Below, one piece after another: positions 35,446 to 47,710 of a stretch of DNA of 64,000 bases. The first letter of the stretch is position 1. Every line of letters starts with the position of its first letter. Location: positions 310,001 through 374,000 of the forward strand of contig JAJQZP010000445.1 of the NCBI GenBank assembly GCA_025403435.1, given 5' to 3'. The notes under the pieces were generated by a model, which worked only from the letters and a program-made list of their open reading frames with translations, made no database searches and was not told where the DNA came from. Source of the DNA: Artocarpus heterophyllus. Its lineage: Eukaryota; Streptophyta; Magnoliopsida; Rosales; Moraceae. A program made the position numbers and the translations under genes.

Positions 35446-38400
35446 TAAATTGTATGTACAAACAAATTTACATTATGGAACCAAGTCGCATCTGTACAAC
35501 ATGATCCTTAAATGACTTTGGTGGCATTCCTTTTGTCAGAGGATCTGCGATCATCATTTCAGTGCTTATATGCTCAATGACCACTTTATTTTCCTTAATG
35601 CGTTCCCTTATGGCTAAGTACTTAATGTCGATATGTTTACTTCAACTGCCACTCTTATTATTCTTAGCCATAAAGACAGCAGCTGAATTGTCACAATATA
35701 TCCTTAATGGCCTAGACACAGAATCTACAATTCTAAGGCCTGTCATGAAAGTCTTCAACCATACACCATGCGAAGTAGCCTCAAAACAAGAAACGAACTC
35801 TGCCTCCATCGTGGAAGTAGCAACGAACATTTGCTTTCCACTCCTCCAAGATATAGCTCCTCCGGCTAGCATGAAAATATAACCTGAAGTTGATTTTCTC
35901 GAATCAACACAGCCAGCAAAGTCTGAATCGGAGTAGCCAATCACCTCTAGAATGTCAGTTTGTCTATACATAAGCATGTAATCCTTTGTACCTTGAAGGT
36001 ACCTCATCACCTTCTTTACAGCCCTCCAGTGATCAATGCCTGGGTTACTCTGATATCTTTCCAACATTCCCACAGCAAATGCAATGTCAGGTCTTGTGCA
36101 GACCTGAGCATACATAAGGCTTCCAACAGCTGAAGCATAAGGAATGTTGCTCATTTGAACTTTCTCGAAATCATTCCTTGGACATTGGTTCAAATTAAAC
36201 TTATCACCCTTCACAATAGGTGCTACACTTGATGAACAATCTTTCATCCGAAATCTGTCTAAGACTTTATTGATATAGGTTTCCTGTGATAGTCTCAAAA
36301 TACATCGAGATCTATCCCTATGGATTTTTATGCCAATGACATAAGATGCCTCACCCATATCCTTCATATCAAAGTTCTTAGAAAGGAATTGTTTCACCTC
36401 ATATAGAAACCCCTTATCATTGGTTGCAAGAAGGATATCATCCACATACAAAACAAGGAAACAAATCTTGCTCCCACTGACCATCTGGTATATACATTGA
36501 TTCATGATGTTCTCTTCAAAACCAAACGAAGTGATGACATCGTGGAATTTCAAATACTATTGACGGGAAGCCTGTTTCAAACCATATATGGATTTCTTGA
36601 GTTTGCACACCAATTGCTCACCATCACTAGAGGAGAATCCTTCAGGTTGTTTCATATAAACCTCTTCCTCTACATCACATTGAGGAATGCCGTTTTCACA
36701 TCCATCTGATGTCACTCAAAATCAAAATGAGCTACTAATGCCATGATCACACGAAGGGAGTCCTTTTTAGATACAGGAGAAAAAGTCTCAGTGTAATCTA
36801 TACCTTCCCTTTGAGTGAATCCTTTAGCAACGAGTCTTGCCTTATGTCTCTCAATGTTGCCTAATGAGTCTTTCTTTGTCTTGAAGACCCATTTGCATCC
36901 AATGGCTTTTACACCATCAGGCAACTTGACAAGATCCCAGACTCCATTAAATGACATAGAGTTCATCTCATCTTTCATGGCATCATACCACAAGTTAGAT
37001 TCCTTACAACTCATGGCTTGTGAAAATGTTTCTGGATCATTTTTGACTCCTATGTTGTAGTCAGACTCCTGTAGATACACAATATAGTCACTAGGAATGG
37101 CTGATCGCCTTACTCTAGTAGATCTCCTTAATGCTGGTTCAACATTCTCTTGAGGAGAATGTTGATCAACTGGCTGTTCAACAGGTTCTTGTATCTATTG
37201 TTCAGCTGGATCTACTGCTTCTTGATCAGCAATCTGTGGAACTTGAATGACTGGCTATTGTTCAACACGCGTTTGAACTGTAGGCGTATCGCGTATAACA
37301 ATCACTCTATCATATGAAGTGGAAGCTTGAGCATCTGTATGATCTTTCTCTAGAACGGTGTTCCAGGATCGATTGCTCCCACTGATTAAGTCATTCTCAA
37401 GAAATTTTACATTTCTTGATTCCACAAACCTAGTGGTATGTGATGGACAATGAAATCTATATCCCTTAGACCGTTCAACATATCCAACAAAATACCCACT
37501 TATGGTCCTTGGGTCTAGCTTCTTTTCTTGTGAATTATACACTCTCACTTCAGACGGGCATCCCCAAATGCGTATATGTCGCAAACTCGGTTTCCAACCT
37601 TTCCATAACTCGAACGGTGTCTTTGAGACAGCCTTGGTTGGAACTCAGTTTAATATATACACAGTCGTCTTGAGAGCTTCAGTCCACAAAGACCTAGGAA
37701 GCTTGGAGCTGCTAAGCTTGCTCCGCACCATATCCAACAATGTTCAGTTTCTTCTTTCTGCCACACCATTTTGATCTAGAGAACCGGGCATAGTATACTG
37801 GGCAACTATCCCATGTTCTTGATGAAACTTCTCAAATGGACCAGGCGCTTGTCCATCTTTGGTGTATCTACCATAGTATTCACCACCTCTATCAAATCTC
37901 ACTATCTTTATTTGCTTACCACATTGTTTCTCTACTTCTGCCTTAAACACTTTAAAGGTATCTATAACTTCATTTTTGTTATGAAGTAAGTAGAGATACA
38001 TATATCGTGAGTAATCATCAATAAAAGTAATGAAATACTTTTGACCATACGCGTCTATGTCTGGACTACAAATATCTGTATGTATGATCTCTAATATGTC
38101 TAAACTCCTCTTGGCACCTTTCTTTGACATATTGGTCTGCTTTCCCTTTATGCAGTCCACACAAGTGTCAAAGTCAGTAAAATCTAGAGTACTAAGTACC
38201 CCATCATTCACTAGTCTCTTTATTCTCTCAATAGAGATATGACCCAATCTACGATGCCACAACATAGAGGAATCTTCATTCATAACACATCTCTTAATGC
38301 CAGCATTATCTTGAACATGCATAGAAGTATAAGAAGTTTTATCTTGTAAATTAATTTTGAAAAGACCATTTGACAATATACCATTTCCAATAAGTTCAGA

Positions 38401-39534
38401 TCTATAAAACAAACTAAATATAGTGTCTGAAAAATTAAAGGAAAATCCCAATGGTACAAGCCTTGAAACTGAAATTAAATTCCTAGAAAAACTAGGAATA
38501 TAAAATGTCTTTTCTAATTTTAAAATAAAACCACTAGATAAAACTAAATTGCATGTTCCGATAGCCTCTACATGTGAGCGCATCTTGTTGCTTGAATAGA
38601 TGCACTGCTCACTTCCCACTGGCTTCCTTAGGCCTTGTAATCTCTGCAAGGAATTAGTGATATGGATTGAAGAACCAGAATCAATCCACCATGTGTTATA
38701 TTCAACGTCAACCATATTAGATTCATAACAAACAAGTGAGAATTGAGTACCTTTTTTGTCAAGCCATCTCTGATATTTAGGACAATCCTTCTTTCTGTGC
38801 CCCTTCTTTTTACAAAAGAAGCACCTGAATTCCTTCTTGATATCAGCTTGAGCAGACAATTTGCCTTTTCCCTTATTATTGGCTTGGCCCTTGTTCTTCC
38901 TTTGAGTTGCCAGATGCACACTCTCTCCCGCTTCCATAGCAAGCCTTCCTTCTTCCTGGACACACATGGTCATCAATTCATTGATGGACCACTTATCCTT
39001 ATGTGTATTGTAGGATATATTGAAAGGTCCATATTGATGTGGGAGAGTGTTGAGGATGTAGTGCACAAGGAAGGTTTCAGACATCTCAACCTCAAGTGTC
39101 TTTAGCTGAGCCGTTATATCCCTCATTTGCATGATGTGCTCACACACACCATGAATTCCAGTAAGCTTCATGGATGAAAATTTCATTATCAGAGTGCTAG
39201 CCAAGGCTTTGTTTGATGTAGCAAACTGCTCATCAATTACCTTCATCAGAGCTCGCACTTTGTCATATTGCTCCAATGAACCACGTATGCCAGTCGAGAT
39301 TTTCGTCTTTATGAACATTACGCAGAGGCGATTAGATCGCTCCCACTTTTCATAACGGTCAACGTCATCTGGCTGGCTGGTCTCCGTAATGACAGGTGGT
39401 TCATCCTTACGGATAGCCAAGTCAATGTCCATGACACCTAAATGAAGAAGAATTCTCTCCTTCCACACCTTATAGTTGTCTCCCTTAAGTTCGGGAATGT
39501 CACACTGGAAATCAGAGTAACTCACAGTTTGCAT
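35446..39534 (-). pseudogene. Element D gag-pol polyprotein (lightly broken)
   Basis: - strand polyprotein, start probably the ATG at 39534 (MQTVSYSDFQ); an upstream in-frame ATG is at 39552. The first 602 codons are open and hold gag, a zinc knuckle CFFCKKKGHRKKDC, protease IDSGSSIH with DSG intact, GAG-pre-integrase LWHRRLGHIS, and the integrase core with its three acidic residues (HTDIC, RFDRGGEYY, NGVAER). Stops follow at 37744, 37645, 37255, 37195, 36712 and 36557, and a one-base deletion near 36685 (FLN then shift). Reverse transcriptase (LYVDDILLATND) and RNase H (SDSDFAGC, STMEAEFVSC, YCDNSAAV) read open from 36553 to a stop at 35642, then SKHIDIKYL to the end near 35446. Not functional, but close to it. 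Confidence 0.92.
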
Positions 39535-39552
39535 AGCTGCATAATAAAACAT

Positions 39553-40870
39553 ACATGCTTATGTTATTAAATTGAGGCTACAATACTTTATGACATGTTT
39601 ACCAATGTAAATAATGCATTAAAATATGAATCAAATGACATAAAAATTGCCTGTGGGCTAAATTTTTAACTCAAACAGATTCATATATTCTTATGATGAC
39701 ACTACCAAATTATATTCCCTATTCTTAATTCCTGTGGGTAAATTAAGAAAAATAATTTGATACATCATCCTAACTAATCATATTAAATATAATAAAAATT
39801 CCTGTGGGATAAAATTTATCATATTACATATGATTAATCATAATTCAATGTCTTTTTACCATATGTGATTTAAACATCTTACATAATTTTTTGCATAATT
39901 AAAGATGCTATGGCTACTCTTTAATTATTCAAAAATTAAATACATATATCACAAGACATTTATTCTTAAATTTTTGCTCATAAAATAAATTGCATTTTCC
40001 TTAAGCAATAAATAAATATGAACAAAGAACCATAATTTATGTACTAATTTTCATTATGTATATAATAAAATTATACATTCAAAAATATAATTTAGCACAT
40101 TATTGCACAAAATTAAATGTACTAAATTATTTAACTTAATATTGCATGCATAATTTTAAATCACAAATTATACATAATGAACACTATATGCACATAAATT
40201 TACAAAATTATATCCACACAATTACTATATAATATTCATAACAAATACCAAAAATTATGAATATTAAAAATTATGAATTTTTCATAAATTATTCCATAAT
40301 ATGAAAAATTTCATAAAAATATACCAAATTGTGGATATAATGAAAATTTCATAAAAATTATAAAAACTGAAAATTTTATGAAAATTTTCCCCCCGCGCGC
40401 GTAAACGACACATCGTTTACTGAGAGGGCAGCCTGTCAACATACCAAACGACATGTCGTTTTGGTCATTAATGTCTAAAACGACTTGTCGTTTTTTAACT
40501 CTAAAACGAGCCCCTCAATGCCTGAAATGACATGTCGTTTTTGGCTGACCCAAGCCAAACGACATGTCATTTTTCTCGTCTTCAACCTTGAATCCGGGTC
40601 TTCTTCACCCGAACGACCCGGTTTTGACCCGTTTCAGACCCGGCTGTAATTCTACCATCCGGACACCAATTTTGACGTTTCAAATTGTAGAATTCATAGA
40701 AATCTAATGTCTAAATGATTTCTAATCTTAGTTTCAATTAAGAAACGTTAAAAAACAAAACCCAAAAATTAAAAAAAAAAAAAAAATTTCAACCCGTGCG
40801 TTCAAAACACGAAATTTTTTTTTTTAAAAAAAACAAACTCTACAGTTCGCACATAAGGCAGAGGTAGTTT
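39553..40870 (-). other. Element D untranslated leader with palindromic 16-mers
   Basis: 1.3 kb, very AT-rich up to 40380, then a GC-richer stretch. At 40401-40574 there are five copies or near-copies of the palindrome AAACGACATGTCGTTT (at about 40402, 40446, 40478, 40525 and 40557). A direct string of C and G (CCCCCCGCGCGCG) precedes them. No coding domain. Confidence 0.75.
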
Positions 40871-40887
40871 ATGGCTCTGATGCCAAA

Positions 40888-41330
40888 TGTAAAACATAAA
40901 CTGAAACGATTCTAACATGTAAAACTATATACATATTAAAATCGTAAACGTAAACGGAAGCGTGAAAACATTTTGTTACCTCCGGCCATTGCACCTGAGA
41001 AATCCGACGGTGTACCGTGACTGCCTGCACTTGAGAGCTTCCAAATCCTCTAAAAAGCTCAATTGATGGTGTTGGTACTTTAGAGAATTTTCGGACTTGG
41101 GGACCCAAGTTTTGTTTCACAAAATCTGTACGTGAAAAAACTTTTTTTCTGGTTTTTTTTTTTACTCTGCACTCATTTCCTCCCATCAAGTTAATAAATA
41201 GCAAAAATATTCAGTTACCAAATTAATATGGTTTAATGAAAACATAATGTGAGATCATTTATGTAAAGCTGTTATAGAAATTAAATTGGTTTCAAAATGA
41301 AACCGTTGGCTGGCAAATGTAACAATTACA
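40888..41330 (-). repeat. Element D 5' LTR
   Basis: 443 bp, same ends as 34722-35161, followed by TCTTG. Differs from the other LTR by about 20 substitutions and a three-base longer T run near 41153. Confidence 0.93.
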
Positions 41331-41335
41331 TCTTG

Positions 41336-41624
41336 ATGTTAAGACTTAGTTTTCTTTGACGACAAAAGTGTTGTACGATAAGCGATATATTTCATATGGT
41401 TAAATAATTTGCTCTTCAGATTGGTGACAACAATAGTCTTTCAAAATACATACGATTAGTGGGATGACTGAGTTGGCTTATTTGATTTGTGATTGTGTAG
41501 CTTTAGGCGCTTTCTAGTAAGGCGCTTTCTAGTATAACCTTGTAGAGTCATGGAAGATGGATTTTGATGTGGAGTCATAGGTTTGAGCATTATGTATTAT
41601 AGGAAAAATAAAATGAAGAGTGAA

Positions 41625-41677
<53 letters not shown>

Positions 41678-42606
41678 GAAGATGCATGGTGATGATAATA
41701 ATACAAAACAAGTGATCTTGGTTGTTAAATCGAATTAAGGGAACTTAGATCACATGAATTTAACGATTATATCAAATTGGGGTGACGATATAGATTCAAT
41801 GACTTTGGTTACATGAACTAGCGTTTGCCTCAAGGTGAATCCAAATTTTATTGCAATTGAGATGCTTGTTTAATTTATCTAAGAATTTTAGCTTCACATG
41901 GAGATATTTTGGTAAGTGGTTATAAGCAAGGGTGAAAAATGTTACTTGTACGAGTATATTTTAAAATCCACGAACACAGTTTTAGACACATTTTTGATAA
42001 TTATTCTATGATAGGAAGAATGCCCTTGATCCCAAACTTCTAAATTACATTACAGTAATTAGTATTTAAACACATATTTTGTAGCCTTTCGTGAATCCCG
42101 ACGGAGACATAGTAAGCGTTATATCATAGTTTTATTGTAGTTTGGGTTGTGACTATGGAACATGTACAAATTACATTAAGTTATTTACAACTCTAGTAGT
42201 TATGGTTAATTCTTTTGGGAATGCTGAGCTCTGGGGTATCAGACTTATTAATCTAGGCTATGACAAGACTTGCTCCCTCAATTAGCCAGGATCATTTGGA
42301 GGGGTATCAAGGTGTGCTTTAAATTATTAGTTGAAGAAAGGAGGGGTTTAGGAATATTAGTTCAACTCTATATCCTTGTTTGACATTGTAGTTCAATATC
42401 ATTTGATAGTTGGATTGATGATTTATTATTATGAGGTTCGCTTTGTATCTTTCAACTTTGATTTAGGTGTGATTTGTAAGTGAATTGATATTGACCATTA
42501 TTAAGGACATTCAACGTGTTTCTCAAAGTTATAACCTACGGGATGCTCATTTGTTGGGTACAATGGACATATGTGCTTTTGGTGCCATCACTAATACATG
42601 GCCTAT
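41336..42606 (+). other. Element G internal remnant, right of element D
   Basis: Continues the sequence interrupted by element D. A (TA)n tract of about 45 bases lies at about 41627-41671. A 15-base direct duplication (AGGCGCTTTCTAGTA) is at about 41504-41534. No readable gypsy domains, so the interior of G is largely lost or unrecognisable. Confidence 0.4.
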
Positions 42607-43351
42607 CTCGGGGGTGCTTCTTTGGGGTACAACGAATACGGAGTGTTTATCACAATTCTTCTTTCTTTCCTTTCCTTCACTAACAATCTGGGATATGTGT
42701 GAAAGTAATTGAGCAACAATCACAAATTGTGAGTTATCCATTTATTTTATAAACTGTGAATCTGATGAATTTTTCTTATATTGATATGAGATTTTATTTT
42801 TAATAACTTTAGAAGGATCTTATTGATAATATAGTAATAGAAGGAAAAACCAAGAGGCAAGTAATAAATTTCCTGCTAAGCACTGTGTGTTTACCCTCCC
42901 CCTGCTTTCCTTTTCAGACTAGTCGAATTAATACTTGACGTCCAGGAAGGGTGCTGATACTCCTCGCTATACGATTAGTATATGTATTATCCTTTTATTT
43001 TTCTTAGTGCATAGATAATACATGAAATGAACACTGCTAGTAAATAATTGATTATTTATAAACTTTGTCTTTATTTGTTATTTGAATCTATTTTTTATTT
43101 ATTTTGAATCAAGTTGCGTAGTTGTATTTTCATTATTTTATAAGCATCCATATAAATTTTGTATATTTTCATTTTAAATTTTCTATTTGTATTTTATTTC
43201 TTTTTATTTGGCTTTAAAGACTTCGGTGCATTATTGAATTATTTTTATAAATTTATAGACCCCACTTTAGTTTCTAAGTATTTTTAATTTTCTAGATCTT
43301 TAGAAATATTTCTTTCAAATTAGTCACTATCCCCTATTTTGGGTTGTGACA
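42607..43351 (+). repeat. Element G: degenerate 3' LTR (3' part)
   Basis: Counterpart of 32334-33133; see that entry for the shared landmarks. It ends TTTTGGGTTGTGACA. Confidence 0.5.
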
Positions 43352-43956
43352 GTAAAAGTGCTTACAATTAATAAGAAAAGATATAATAAATTAAATCCTT
43401 TATATAATTATCTAAAATTAAAATTTTATATCAATTACGAAGCATATAAGAGATTCTCAAAACTTTACTATTTTAATTTTATATTTTAAAATCTTATTTT
43501 AAAATTCTTAAAACTATTTATTTTCTTTTAAGTTTTATTTTGAAAAATCTCTTTCCACTTTGAACTGAAAATTTTCAATCTTTTCAATTCTTACCTCTTT
43601 ATAAATGTGGGAACTTTTTTATATTACATACATCTAAATCAAAAAGAATATTTTAGGCCACACAACATCATACAACGTAGTAATTCCTTGTAATTTGTTC
43701 ATATTTGGCAATAACAAATCTATTGCGTTCTTCAAGGCTTCTTGACCAATCAACATTTTTTGTTATTCTCTTCTCTTTAACTGGGTGTATGGGTACTCAT
43801 TGAATGTTCTCTCCTTCAATTTGTTCAGATTTGTACTTACAAAGCATGTTTTGTACATCTTTTTGTGACCCAATGAGAAATAAGTTTTTGTATTTTAGCA
43901 ATAAATAATATTCCTTATTAAATTCTCCCCCCTTCAACAAGTACTTACGTTGCTCG
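43352..43956. other. Gene-free stretch
   Basis: AT-rich intergenic sequence after the G LTR remnant. No coding, RNA or repeat signal that I can support. Confidence 0.5.
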
Positions 43957-44270
43957 CACTACTGTCACAAAAAATTAAACTTTTAGTTAGAATAGTTTTT
44001 AACAAAATTTTTAATTATAATAAAATGTTATAATTAATATGTATTTAGTTATAAATTTTAGTTCAATTTTTATTGTACTTAAAATTTTTAGCTAAGAGGT
44101 TTTTAGTTACGGAAACTTTTTGTAATTGAAAATCCCTATGGTTAAAAGTTTTAGTTACAGCAAAAATTAAATAAAAAGTTGTGATTAATTGTACATTAAT
44201 CACAATATTTTATTGTAATTAAAAGTTTACCAAAAATTATTGTAACTAAAAGTCTAATTTTTTTATAGTA
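43957..44270. mobile_element. CACTA-like MITE, about 310 bp
   Basis: Left end CACTACTGTCACAAAAAATTAAACTTTTAGTTA, split here as CACTACTGTCACAAAAAATT plus AAACTTTTAGTTA; the right end read in reverse is TACTATAAAAAAATTAGAC plus TTTTAGTTACAATAAT. The ends are imperfect inverted repeats with a CACTA-type start, and internal TTTTAGTTAC motifs recur in both directions. No target duplication could be confirmed. Confidence 0.5.
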
Positions 44271-44328
44271 TATACAAAAAAAAGGTAATTAAAGACAAAA
44301 ACAAAAGGAAAAAAAAATCTCTAACTCA

Positions 44329-44418
44329 TTCCTTCTTCAATCCAAGATTGGTATCTCCGAAAAAGCGCGACCTCAACCTCATTTCTTCTTCCTCAATCAA
44401 AAGATTGGTATCTCCGAA
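44329..44418. repeat. Short imperfect direct repeat
   Basis: AAGATTGGTATCTCCGAA occurs at about 44344-44361 and again at about 44402-44419, each preceded by a CTTCTTC-rich stretch. Confidence 0.6.
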
Positions 44419-44706
44419 TCATGCGAGTTATAACAGGGAAATTTTTACATTAATTGATCAACTTGTGTAATTTATATGTATACGTTTCTAGTAAGTTCCA
44501 TAATGTTGGGAAATCAGCATATGAAGAATACTACCTTATTTGTATTCTTTCAATTGTATTGGCCAATTATTCACAAATATTCCAGTTTTTGGAAGAAGAG
44601 GTCTAATTCTACACTTTAAACTGCACATTATAGCATGTGTGGTTTAAACTCTAGATTCAATTGACAATCTCAAACACTCGTTTGCTCATTTACCCTGAGT
44701 TAAGTA

Positions 44707-44883
44707 GGGTGTTTAGAAGGGCGGTGGAAACCGTTGGTTAGAACTACTTTTACTATAGCATGTGAAAGCTTTACACTGTAGCAATTTTTTTTTTTTTTGT
44801 TACTGTAGCATGTGAGAGCTTTATATTGTTCATAACTGAGTTTGTGGTGAGAACCATGGTTCCCACCGCTCAACCAAACAGCC
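44707..44883. mobile_element. MITE with hAT-like ends, about 177 bp
   Basis: Left end GGGTGTTTAGAAGGGCGGTG and right end CACCGCTCAACCAAACAGCC are imperfect inverted repeats, continued inward by GAAACC and GGTTCC. The interior repeats a TAGCATGTGA(A/G)AGCTTTA string twice. The TGTTTGGTTGAG type end is common in small hAT MITEs of plants. Confidence 0.6.
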
Positions 44884-45335
44884 GGTTGTAATCACCAATC
44901 ATTATGCACGAGTATAGCCCGATGTCTTCTCCGCAGTTTAGCTTTATATTGTACGAGTTATATAATCTCCTTATATTGCAATAGCGAGCATTAATCTATT
45001 AGATAAGAGTTTGATAAACTCCAAAGCAAACGTTATGTACATTTCTCCTGGCCCTCAATTGGAAAAAATAAACAAGGCGTTTGTCAAATTTTGGTTTAAA
45101 GTTTAAAGTTTAAACTCAAGTGTAGTATGTGAGCGTATTATAACATATTTTACTTTATAGTACTGTAACATATAAAAAATATACACTATTTAAATTTGAA
45201 CTCAAAAATAATTAAAATTAGCAAACACCCTTTCATATACCTCTATGCCAAGCCAAAGCATAAATGCTTAACTCCCAAAAAAGGACAAAGGCACAATTAA
45301 TGAAAGCAGTTGTAGAAGTTCCCCTTCCAACATCC
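44884..45335. other. Gene-free stretch
   Basis: Intergenic. Around 45090-45200 it carries a degenerate GTAGTATGTGAGCG string like the interior of the preceding MITE. No gene seen. Confidence 0.45.
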
Positions 45336-45672
45336 TCTACGAATGGAAATTAGTCTCATATCTAAAGGCACAAATATAAAAACGCAAAAACAAATAAATA
45401 CCTTCTAATTAGTAGGTCGTTTGGCAATACAAAATTTGAACTACAAATTATAGTTCAAAAGTTTATTTTAAAATTTTATTAGGGAAAAAACTGTACACCA
45501 CCCACCATTCTTTATGAATGGAAATCAGTCTTGTATCTAAAAGCACAAACATAAACACAAAAATAGATGGATGCCTCCTAATTAATAAGTCGTTTGCCAA
45601 TACGATTTGACTGACAAATTAGAGTACAAACTAAATTCATTTTAAAATTTTGTTAGAAAAAAACTAAACCAC
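45336..45672. repeat. 175-bp tandem duplication
   Basis: Two direct, diverged copies (about 45336-45510 and 45511-45672). Both contain GAATGGAAAT, CTCCTAATTA or TTCTAATTAG, GTCGTTTG(G/C)CAATAC, and a final TTTTAAAATTTTRTTAG-like string. Confidence 0.75.
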
Positions 45673-47298
45673 GCTCAGTTTGAAATATGAATTATAAATT
45701 GTAGTTTTATCCACGTGAACGGTATATACCTTTTCTAGGATGTTTGAAAAGCAGTTAAAATTAAAATAATGATTTAAAAATTGTACCATCTGTTTAGTTC
45801 ATTAGTTTAAATTACGTTAATTTGATCCTTTTTTGTTTGAATAGAAAAATCCGAAGGGTCTAGTTTAAACAATAATCCAAAATAACGTTTGGATGTGTAG
45901 TTAAAGTGTTAATTTGAACAAGATGTCTAATCTAAATTTTTGTTTAGATGAATATTCGTAATTCTAGTTTAAAGCATGAAGAAAATATTTAATTAAAGAA
46001 TAAACATGAAATATGTAAAAAAAAAAAAATTATTTAATTAAATAATAATAATGTTAAATTATAAATACAAATATATAAAAGTGAAATCACAGTTCAACAT
46101 GGATTTAAAATGTTAATATGGATGGGAATTTGAATTCTAAATTGAGCAGTTTAGTCTAGTTTGAACTGACATTTTAGTTCGAATTAAATATTTTACCAAA
46201 CACCAATTCAAAATATAATGGCTATTTAAATTGAACCGAATTAAACTAAATTAGTAAAATAAACACGATTGTAACATATAAAATTTTTATACTATAATAA
46301 TTTTTTATTTTTTGTTTTTTATTATAATTGTTAAAATTTTTACGTTTATTTTAACCCAGATGTCAAACCAAAAGTTCATTTGCAGCGGTCACAGAAGGAT
46401 TCAAGAAAAATGACAAATATACGTAGAGAGACGGTCGTTGTTGAGAAATTAATATCTAACATGGAAGCAGCAAAAGTACACGCACATGAGGTAGTACTAC
46501 TAGTCTACTACTAATACCGCTACTGGCTAGTCGGATCAAAGCTGTACCAGTGATACCGCTAAATGGACATAGCGCACAGCAAATGACAGCAATGTAGCAT
46601 CATATGTTCTTATCGTTGTCTTACGTAGGGGGCTGCAAAAAACGAAGAACAAAGAAAGTAAGGGAAAAAAAAAAGAAAAGAGAACAGAGTGGTTTAATAG
46701 ACCATGTGTAGTCCCATCACAAACGTTGTGATGATTGTGATGCTTGAAAGGCCAAAATAAAAAAAATAAAAAAAAAGCTGGCCCTTTTTTTTTTTTTTTG
46801 GCTAAGAAGCTGACCCCACTTTGTTTGAAAGATCATGTTGAACCCACAATGCGACGCGCCATTTGACCAATGTAGGTCACTTTCCTTACGTGGGGTTTTG
46901 TGAAAAAGTGTAAGTAGGGAAAGTGTTGGCACTTTCTTTCTTTTGATGGGGTTTGACGATTGATACTATTGTGAAAAAAGAAATTAAAAAAAAAAAGTTC
47001 CGTACTGGTGTGATGATCAGTGTGGTCATGCAGTGTAGTCTGTCACGTATTGGAATAACTGCTCCATGCCTCCATGACTTGTACACTACTGACGCAACAA
47101 CTCATATTTTACAGACGCAAACCCTAGCTAGCAACTACAGCTAAAGCTCTGTATATTCAGACTATACAAATATATACACACTACCTTGCTGCTCTGCAAA
47201 CACAAAAAAATTATTATAAAGTTGTGGTGGGAAAGAGCAAATGCATGGGAACGAAGATACACATGGGGAGGAGAGGACTACTCTATATAAAATACGTA
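45673..47298. other. Gene-free stretch
   Basis: AT-rich, with MITE-like AT inverted fragments between 45730 and 46350. The part at 46380-47250 is less AT-rich and could be promoter or untranslated sequence of an unseen gene, but I find no supportable coding exon. Confidence 0.4.
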
Positions 47299-47710
47299 AG
47301 GGTTTGTTTGACGTATAGATTGAGAATAGTATAGTTTAAAACTTTATGATTTAAATTGAAAGTTTTAAACTGTATGATTTAAACGATGGTTTTAAACTGA
47401 CTTTTGAAATGTAAAGATTTAAAATGAGAATAAAATATTACATCAAGTTTAAAACGAGAACTAACGTTTAGAAAACTATAGTTTATAAAAGGTAAATAAA
47501 AATGAGAATAGTTTTTATTGTAGAAAATGCTTCAAATTATGTGAACTTAAAGAGGGGATAAAATTTAAATTTTGAATATTTTGGTTAGTTTAAACCATCT
47601 TTATGGTTTAAACTGACCTTAATTATTACTTTATTAAATATTAATTTAAATCACCTTTATAATTTAAATTGATTTAAACAGTTTTAAATCTACTTATCAA
47701 ATAGACTATA
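47299..47710. mobile_element. Candidate AT-rich MITE, about 410 bp
   Basis: The left end GTTTGTTTGACGTATAGATT and the reverse complement of the right end (GTCTATTTGATAAGTAGATT) pair imperfectly, and the interior is built of TTTAAACTG and its complement in both directions. No target duplication confirmed. Confidence 0.45.

Larger units (their letters stand above)
34722..41330 (-). mobile_element. Element D: complete Ty1-copia retrotransposon, youngest in the window
   Basis: A full - strand copia element of 6.6 kb. LTRs are 34722-35161 and 40888-41330, with TGTAAAACATAAACTG and AACAATTACA ends. TCTTG flanks both sides (34717-34721 and 41331-41335). The primer site TGGCATCAGAGCCA is at 40871-40884 on the - strand, three bases inside the LTR; a purine tract (CCAAGTGGGAGAA) borders the other LTR. 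By eye the LTRs differ at about 20 positions in about 440, mostly transitions. gag-pol is nearly complete but has several stops and one frameshift. It sits inside element G debris. Confidence 0.95.

Noticed and set aside
40401..40574. CRISPR-like array
   Set aside because: The repeats are short palindromes with uneven spacing inside a plant retrotransposon leader; no Cas genes and a eukaryotic context.
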